This document shows positions 8,901-13,401 of a stretch of 13,401 nt of DNA, piece by piece. Position 1 is the stretch's first letter. Each line of letters opens with the position of its first letter. Both the position numbers and the translations under genes were made by a program. Below the pieces are notes generated by a model. It was given only the letters and a program-made list of their open reading frames with translations. It was not told where the DNA came from and searched no databases. Origin of the DNA: Prasinococcaceae sp. CCMP 1430 (Eukaryota; Prasinodermophyta; Palmophyllophyceae; Prasinococcales; Prasinococcaceae); contig RQSC01000974.1 in the NCBI GenBank assembly GCA_013416795.1, positions 92,862 to 106,262 on the forward strand, in the 5' to 3' direction.

Positions 8901-11900
8901 CGCCCCCGTCTCTCTCAGAGTCAAGCTCAGGCCTGACGAGCGCGCTCGCCAGAGCGCTCGACGAAATGGCGCTCCAAGACGTGCCCGTTCCACAGCGAGG
9001 GGACTATCTTTCGCCCATCAACGTGTACACTCGAAAGGTGCTTTTGAAAGAGCAGCAGCCTCAGCAGCAGCAGCGGCAAGATGTTCAAGAGCAGGAGGAG
9101 CCATCGCAGGCGCCGATCGCGCCGAGCCAGCACGTGACAGACGCCATCGAGCAGGAAGCCAAGCGGCAGCGCGAGGAGCGGGCCGCGGCTGACGCGGCTC
9201 GCCTGGAGGCGGCTCTGCAGGCCGCCGAGCGCGCGGCCGAGGTGGCGCAGGCGGCGCAGCGCGCGGCAGAGGAGGCAGCAGGCGTAGCCAAGGATGGCTC
9301 ATCCGAGGCCATCGCCGCGGCTGCTGCGTCGCTCAACGCGCTGAGGGCCGCAGGCGAGGGCGGCACCGAAGGCAGCAAGCCATCCGAAGCACCCGCGCGG
9401 ACGACCGACGAGCCCGTGCGCGCAGCGCCATCGCCGGCAATGTCAGCCGCTGCGGCGGCGCGCGCCGCCGCATCGTCGCCGCCAAACAAGCGCCTGACTC
9501 CCGCCGAGCTCAGCATGCGCCTCGCGGCAGAAGTGACGCACCTCGAGGAGGTCAATGACGCAGTTGACGAGATGGCGGCGCTCGAGATGCAGCGAGCCAT
9601 GTCGGCGGCGCAGGGCGAGGCCGCAGGGCTCGCGCGAGCGCTTCAGGCGCAGCGGCGCGTGGCCGAGGAGGCCACGGACGCGCGCGAGACTTCGCGCGAG
9701 CGCGACGAGCACGCCAAGTCCACCACCGCCACCCTGATCTCTGAGGCTGCCAAAGCCATGCGCGAGGAGGCGAGCGGGCACATGCGAGGCATGGCCGAGG
9801 CATTCTCAGGCGCGCTGGACAAGCATTCCGAAGCAGCGACCGAGGCAGCGGCGACGGCAGCCGCGCTGGCCGCTGAACGCGCCGCGCAGGCCGTTGCGGC
9901 AGCCGTGCAGGCCGCGCCCCCGCCGCAGCTCGCCGTCGTCGCCCCTGCGAATGCAACCCAGCACGCCCCAGCTCGGCCAGGGGCCGCAGCTCCGTTCGCA
10001 CCGGAGGTGGCGAGCGCCGGGGCGAGGGTACCTCCAGCGACCATCTCCGCGCCGACGGGATCGCCGGATGCGCTCTCGCCCACAGCGCGTCAACGGCGCT
10101 CGCCAGTGCCGCGCACGACGTTTTCGCCGGAGCTCGCATCAGCTTCAGCGTCGGCGGGCCCGACGCCACAGCAATCAGCCTCGAAGGCACCCTCGCTGAT
10201 GGTGACGGCGCGCTCCGACGCAGGGTACAGCGAAGACTTCGAGTCCACCGTCGCTGACGGCGCGAGTAGCGCCGCGGCCGAGGTATCCGACGATGCTCTG
10301 TCAGAGCCCACGCAACGGACCGCCTCGATCCTCGAGTCGTTCGACTCGCCCTCTACGAGCGACGGTAGCGGGAGTGCTCGCGCGGCCCCAGCCCCAGCCT
10401 TGGCTGTCGGCGGCGCTGGAGGATCGCCACTTCCTAGCCCTGCAGCGGCCCCGGACGAGACCTTTGGCACGCCTGGGGCGTCGCCTCCCACCAGCGATGG
10501 GAGCGTTCTGAGCACTGATCCGCTCGGACAAGCCGAGGCGCGACTGGCCGCGGAGGAGGCCGACCTCGCGTCGCTCGAGAGAGCCATTGAGAGCGCCACC
10601 GAGCTCAAGCTGCGCGAGATCTGGCGCGACAAAGGGCTCAGCGAGGCAGCAGCCAGGGACCCTGCACGCGCCCGAAGCAGGCGTGAGCGGATGGTTCTGT
10701 CGAAGCGCGATGCCGACGTGGCAGATGTCGAGCGGCAGCGAGCGGCGGCGCGCGCGGAGGTGGCGAGGCAGCGACTGTACTTCGAGCAGGCGCGCGTTGC
10801 ACGCGGTTCGCCTCCTCGAAAGCAAAGGCGCACGGGCGCGCGCACCGAAGCCGGCGCGGTCGCCGATGCAGCGATGGAGGATTCCACGGGCGCCAGCGTC
10901 ATCACCGAAGACATGCCGAGCACCGCCGGCGGCTCGAGCGCCAGCTCACCCATCCCGAGCGAGATTCTCGGCGGAGGCAGCGACGGCGAGAGCGGCGCTG
11001 TGAGTGACGTCTCAGGGAGCTCCGCCGAACAGCAGCGTCGCGTGGACGACTTGCAGGGCATGGTCAATGCGCGCAAGCGCGAGGCGTCCAAGCTCGCGCT
11101 CGCCGTCAAGGAGCGCTCGCTCGCCGCAGAACTCGAGGCGGTCGATGCGGTGGTCAAAGCCAACAGAGCAGCGCTTGAGACACCCGTCGTCGTCCCACCG
11201 ATGGAGGAGGCGTTTCCCTCCGATGCGAGCGGCGCGGGCACGGCAGGCGGCGCGTCAGCCGAGGGGCGCGACGCTCCATCCACCTCGGAGGGCACGAGTG
11301 GCGCAGCCGTCGCCGAGCCGGCGCCGGCGCTGCCGGTGCACACAGCTGGCACCGCCACTGAGCCCGCCCCCGACTCGCCCTCGGTGAGGACCGACTCGTC
11401 CATCCTCGACGATACCTTTCCTTCGGAGGACACCGACATCTCGCTCGACGAGAGCAGCGGGGTAGCCCCCCCGGTTGCTCCCGAAGCGGCTGCGGCTGAG
11501 GGGACGACAGCCGCCGAGGCGGCCGCTATCGACGCGGAGCCTGCGTCGCCCACGTCGGAAGCGGCAGCGACCAGCGAATCCATTGAAGAGGAGTCTGCGG
11601 CGTCATTCGTGTCGGATACAAGCAGTGCGGGGTCGGAGGATGCAGTCGAGGCCACGAGCACCGCTGCTGCTGCCCCGCTTTCGACGACCCTCGGTGCGCC
11701 GTCGGCGCCCGCGGAGCTGCCCGAGCGACCGAGCACTTCGCGGGGGCGCGCGGCGGGCGAGGACGGCGGCGAGACAGACGGTAGCGACGAGCTGATCGAA
11801 GTCGAAAGCGGAGAGAGCGACTCCGATGATGGCTTCGAGGAGTACACCACAGACGACCTGGAGCTCGACGAGGATGAGGTCGATGCTGAGATAGGTGCGG

Positions 11901-12508
11901 CCGTCGTCGCCGCGGGCGGCGAGGAGCTCGATACGCCTGTGCCAGCGGTGTCCGAGCCGCCGCCGCCGCAGCTGCGCATCGACGCGGCGTACGCCGCCGA
12001 TTTCGTGGCCGCGGCGCTGGCGGACTCAAATCCTGAGGAGCGCATGCGCGACGGAGGGCCCGAAGCCGTGCCAATCTCGGCCGAGTGGCTCGAGCGCCGC
12101 GCGGCGGCACGAGCGCGCGCCGAAGGCGCCGAGGGCGCGGGTGGCCACGCCCCCGAGCAGGCTGTGTGGGACCGGGCACTGCTGGATGCCGTCAACGAGG
12201 CGCTCATGGAGCTTGGCCCCTACCGTCCACGCGGCGTCTCGGTGTCGGGCGTCGCGCTTCAAGGGGAGCACCTCAGCAAGGCGGTGCAGGCCAAGGTGGC
12301 CTCGTGGCTGTCCCTGCCGGCGAAGGCGAGCGTGGACGCCGTGCTTGCGGCCGATGCGCTCGCGGACGAGGCCACGTGGCTCATGCTCGAGGAGGAGCAG
12401 TACGAGCTCAAGCTCGAGCTCGCGGATGCCATATTCGAGGACCTCGTGGAGGACGCGGTCGGCGCGCTCGACAGGGCGGAGACCGTGCGCAACCGCGTGG
12501 TCCTGTGA
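5912..12508 (+). CDS. Giant disordered/coiled-coil scaffold with TRM/CAP350-like (DUF4378-like) C terminus
   Basis: One uninterrupted frame of 2,198 residues from the ATG at 5912 (GGGATGGC, a strong context). The ATG at 5858 would add 18 residues, and the frame may join an unseen upstream exon. Most of it is Ala/Glu/Ser-rich and predicted disordered. Charged helical, coiled-coil-like stretches lie near 268-338, 489-550, 1074-1129, 1194-1334, 1536-1632 and 1704-1757, and a Gln-rich patch near 1047-1066. GYSEDFES (about 1438-1445) resembles short motifs of centrosomal and ciliary proteins. An acidic stretch (1959-1997) precedes the C-terminal domain at 2086-2190: WDRALLDAVNEALMEL, then LSKAVQAKVASWL, then YELKLELADAIFEDLVEDAV. 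This order matches DUF4378 of plant TRM/LONGIFOLIA proteins and the tail of animal CAP350/CEP350, which bind TON1 or FOP on microtubule arrays and centrioles. A basal-body or microtubule role is inference from that domain. Confidence 0.8.
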   Translation: MAHRIRSNEGVVGTLRIRFRRVGSPSALLPRAGPEFENGARKSRARACGARATRRRPGGGARPEAIAAARRQREASLRQQQSAEGEGAYPRARPGGGGDGASPLAVAPHAVSAETVAEPAPRAAPEAPPAPVRQPRTSTYYDAPENFSPSHSPDAVPEPSLEPAAAAPPARPSERKAPSQFAADITRHDREPSARSALAAAQRVDAARRAAALRERHSAAERASQPREQTDVTREQALEVLRIVQDDRTAMGPAEPEPAERLRATPRLALVEIARRRDDEMRAEAERMKRRAAAQEVAAKAATARLRAAAKANSAAQEAAAKALEAAAVDQQRVEETHAASAPTTPGVPAALAVPAIVKAKRTASGASPQARTASSPAVPGLLRAKKAIMRVFAADRAGGGGGTGESTGASKEDAKEPATVAPPERNPALRKARELGLTREEAEHAVKVEASKAKPWRAHMRKTSTPSAATTHSEAEGPATHEEGKDPARQADIKAFMVRKRREVRRREEEERRAKEEAGKRRQDAVRAAAERERAEAAEFQARAARADAIGDVSSDSLRHDAVDGGVGGRELSRAARWADRRTEGRRPRPAGRGPSDYEDEVEDDGARRKLRPRTAPGRVRRHTPATARASVRRAGSGTAARRRPTSARTRAGGEAAFTASRRAQQAALRAASHHADVMAGLSAPRADLAPSGGDSAAIAEAPATATAAAQRASEQDAALRDVAGRLSAKLNQISHSVEQAVEQAVLRLSAGSESDSGGAKQTSVEPPARAPDEVELAAAAAAARYRVASEHPLSPVSGSAAVAAAPGCGDNEMAMMDAEFAHTYKAAFDEAEQLMQLMRESESDGDETSDSARHEATGWSLAGPDDVGQLMRTYDETESPSASNLTRDYVGNNPAPSPVDSVKNEKLRAHAEAVERALRNDEQAEALAAAERSRGPRVVAPAMVELDASAAPELPHQSVSPLRRSLVDDGADGRNSDADATASYGSLGPTAAGAAPPSLSESSSGLTSALARALDEMALQDVPVPQRGDYLSPINVYTRKVLLKEQQPQQQQRQDVQEQEEPSQAPIAPSQHVTDAIEQEAKRQREERAAADAARLEAALQAAERAAEVAQAAQRAAEEAAGVAKDGSSEAIAAAAASLNALRAAGEGGTEGSKPSEAPARTTDEPVRAAPSPAMSAAAAARAAASSPPNKRLTPAELSMRLAAEVTHLEEVNDAVDEMAALEMQRAMSAAQGEAAGLARALQAQRRVAEEATDARETSRERDEHAKSTTATLISEAAKAMREEASGHMRGMAEAFSGALDKHSEAATEAAATAAALAAERAAQAVAAAVQAAPPPQLAVVAPANATQHAPARPGAAAPFAPEVASAGARVPPATISAPTGSPDALSPTARQRRSPVPRTTFSPELASASASAGPTPQQSASKAPSLMVTARSDAGYSEDFESTVADGASSAAAEVSDDALSEPTQRTASILESFDSPSTSDGSGSARAAPAPALAVGGAGGSPLPSPAAAPDETFGTPGASPPTSDGSVLSTDPLGQAEARLAAEEADLASLERAIESATELKLREIWRDKGLSEAAARDPARARSRRERMVLSKRDADVADVERQRAAARAEVARQRLYFEQARVARGSPPRKQRRTGARTEAGAVADAAMEDSTGASVITEDMPSTAGGSSASSPIPSEILGGGSDGESGAVSDVSGSSAEQQRRVDDLQGMVNARKREASKLALAVKERSLAAELEAVDAVVKANRAALETPVVVPPMEEAFPSDASGAGTAGGASAEGRDAPSTSEGTSGAAVAEPAPALPVHTAGTATEPAPDSPSVRTDSSILDDTFPSEDTDISLDESSGVAPPVAPEAAAAEGTTAAEAAAIDAEPASPTSEAAATSESIEEESAASFVSDTSSAGSEDAVEATSTAAAAPLSTTLGAPSAPAELPERPSTSRGRAAGEDGGETDGSDELIEVESGESDSDDGFEEYTTDDLELDEDEVDAEIGAAVVAAGGEELDTPVPAVSEPPPPQLRIDAAYAADFVAAALADSNPEERMRDGGPEAVPISAEWLERRAAARARAEGAEGAGGHAPEQAVWDRALLDAVNEALMELGPYRPRGVSVSGVALQGEHLSKAVQAKVASWLSLPAKASVDAVLAADALADEATWLMLEEEQYELKLELADAIFEDLVEDAVGALDRAETVRNRVVL
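6051..6072 (+). repeat. Perfect 10-base inverted repeat near the 5' end of the giant gene
   Basis: CGTGTGGCGC (6051-6060) and GCGCCACACG (6063-6072) are exact reverse complements with two bases between them, so the mRNA could fold a very stable hairpin about 140 bases after the preferred start. It codes for an Arg/Ala stretch, so it may be chance in GC-rich DNA or a sign that this part is leader rather than coding. Confidence 0.7.
8129..8152 (+). repeat. Tandem 12-base duplication inside the giant gene
   Basis: GAGCAGGCCGTC occurs twice in direct succession and encodes EQAVEQAV. Nearby, CAGCTCATG is tandemly doubled at 8414-8431 and recurs at 8522-8530 (QLMQLMR, then QLMR). These in-frame short duplications suggest the disordered region grows by replication slippage. 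Confidence 0.85.
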
Positions 12509-12669
12509 GCTCGCGCCGCGTCGCAATTCGAACATAATACTAGGCATTGAGAGCTTACGCAGCCCCGAGCAACACCAGCGCGCGCTTTCAGAGGCGGTGG
12601 CCTGCCTGCGCGCCAGGGTACCTCTCTCTCTCTCCACCCACCCCCGGCGCCGCAGCGGGCAGCCGTCCC
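12509..12669. other. Convergent intergenic spacer
   Basis: The spacer lies between the stop of the giant gene (TGA ending 12508) and the stop of the RIQ-like gene (TAA, 12672-12670 on the minus strand). It holds a somewhat AT-richer patch (about 12526-12556) and a (CT)n run at 12622-12634. No AATAAA or TGTAA signal was seen on either strand. It is likely the 3' untranslated sequence of both genes. Confidence 0.6.
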
Positions 12670-13401
12670 TTAGCGCTGCAGCTTGCTGACGAGCTGGCTG
12701 GCGCCGAACGCCGCCGAGCCACCCGCGATGAGGAGCGCGGCCAGCACGTACTGGCCCACCACGAGCGCCTGCGAGTCGTTCGGGATGAGGTACACCTCGG
12801 CCGGCGCGGCGGCGAGCAGCGCAAAGGCGGGCAGAAGCAGCTTGGTGGGCAGGTCGCGGTCCTCCGCCGCGCTCAGCACCCCCAGCTTCTCGGCGGTGCT
12901 GAGCAGGCCGAGCTCCTCGATCTTGGTCAGGGACAGGCCGTTCTTCTCAAGCAGACTGAGCAGGCCAAGCTTCTCGGCCTTGCTCAACAGGCGCATGCGC
13001 TGGACGTTCTTGAGCAGCTGGGGCTTGCTCACGATGTCGTTCTCGGTCCTGCGAGGAGCGCGCGCGGGAGCGCGGGCGGCGGTGGCGCGCCGGCGTCGGT
13101 GGGGTCAGCGGCGCCGGGGCATCGGGCCGCGCGGCCTCGCCTTCGACGCTTCCACGTTCGGCAGGGCGCGCCCTCGCAGCGCGCGCGCGCTGCGCAGCTC
13201 TGCGGCACGCACTTGCGGATGTCCGAGACTTCGGCGAGGAAGCGGCGGCGGTTGCGGACGTTGGTGCCGATCTTCTCCGCCACGTCGACCATGGCACCGC
13301 CGGGCACGAACACGCGCTCCTGGCCGATCTTTTTCGTCGCCATGGCCGCCACGCGCGCACGGCGCGTGGGCGCACCCGCGCGCGCGCCCGCCGCGCGGAG
13401 C
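12670..13401 (-). CDS. DUF1118 / RIQ-like thylakoid membrane protein; partial at the window edge
   Basis: Exons are (>13401)-13213 and 13048-12670. From the ATG at 13343 there are 169 residues. The frame stays open upstream to the window edge with an Arg/Ala-rich, transit-peptide-like reading, so the true start probably lies outside. Residues 63-103 carry tandem LLSKAEKxGLLS-type units: RLLSKAEKLGLLS, IEELGLLSTAEKLGVLS. Two hydrophobic spans follow (about 114-132, then 138-160), with VYLIP after the first. This is the layout of DUF1118 proteins, including Arabidopsis RIQ1 and RIQ2, which influence grana stacking and non-photochemical quenching. The exon-1 segment (QERVFVPGGAMVDVAEKIGTNVRNRRR-like, about 7-34) is the N-terminal part of the mature protein. 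Plastid location and function are inferred from the family; whether it is the RIQ1/RIQ2 orthologue is unsettled. Confidence 0.82.
13049..13212 (-). other. Intron of the RIQ-like gene (164 bases, phase 2)
   Basis: On the minus strand the donor is CGCAA/GTGCGT and the acceptor CTCGCAG/GACCGAG. Splicing restores a Lys codon (AA+G) and joins SDIRK to TENDIVSKPQLL without a stop. Unspliced, the first exon runs into an Arg/Pro-rich tail that stops at 13029. Confidence 0.85.

Noticed and set aside
9049-9105. Gln-rich CAG repeat as a distinct regulatory or mobile element
   Set aside because: It is short, interrupted and in frame, so it is best read as part of the disordered protein.
10090-12207. Long 705-residue open frame on the minus strand
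   Set aside because: It lies wholly antisense to the giant gene. Its Ser/Ala-rich translation is what the complementary strand of Glu/Ala/Ser codons gives, and no domain is visible.
1-13401. CRISPR arrays, rRNA or tRNA genes, prokaryotic operons, transposons
   Set aside because: No regular repeats with spacers, no cloverleaf or rRNA-like sequence, no transposase or reverse-transcriptase motifs were seen. Spliced genes and plastid-type presequences indicate a eukaryotic nucleus.

Overview
This is nuclear DNA from a eukaryote, most likely a GC-rich photosynthetic microalga. Three spliced genes each have one intron of 151-169 bases. All three introns start GTGCG[CT], end in AG, and join two frames so that a known family motif is completed. 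One gene encodes a DUF1118/RIQ-like thylakoid protein, which points to the green lineage. Another encodes a very large protein ending in a TRM/CAP350-type (DUF4378-like) domain. The species cannot be named. A green alga (prasinophyte or chlorophyte) is favoured, and another algal group such as haptophytes cannot be excluded.

Layout. Positions 1-1280 hold no gene I can name: a few codon-structured fragments on both strands and an AT-richer stretch (about 921-1080). A GNAT/RimI-like acetyltransferase with a transit-peptide-like N terminus lies at 1281-2214 (+). It converges on a guanylate-binding-protein (GB1/RHD3-type) relative at 2243-5096 (-), with 28 bases between the two stop codons. That relative has a signal sequence and a C-terminal membrane anchor, and its P-loop, DxxG and RD motifs all appear lost. 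From 5097 to 5911 lies a divergent, low-complexity intergenic region. A 6.6-kb uninterrupted reading frame (5912-12508, +) encodes a roughly 2,200-residue disordered and coiled-coil protein with the DUF4378-like C terminus. It converges on the DUF1118/RIQ-like gene (12670 to beyond 13401, -), whose 5' end lies outside the window.

The genes do not form a pathway. They are independent nuclear loci in alternating convergent and divergent order. Two products are probably plastid proteins (GNAT, RIQ-like), one probably enters the secretory system (GBP-like), and one is probably a microtubule-organising or basal-body scaffold. The most unusual items are the apparently catalytically dead, lumenal GBP-like protein and the giant TRM/CAP350-like scaffold.
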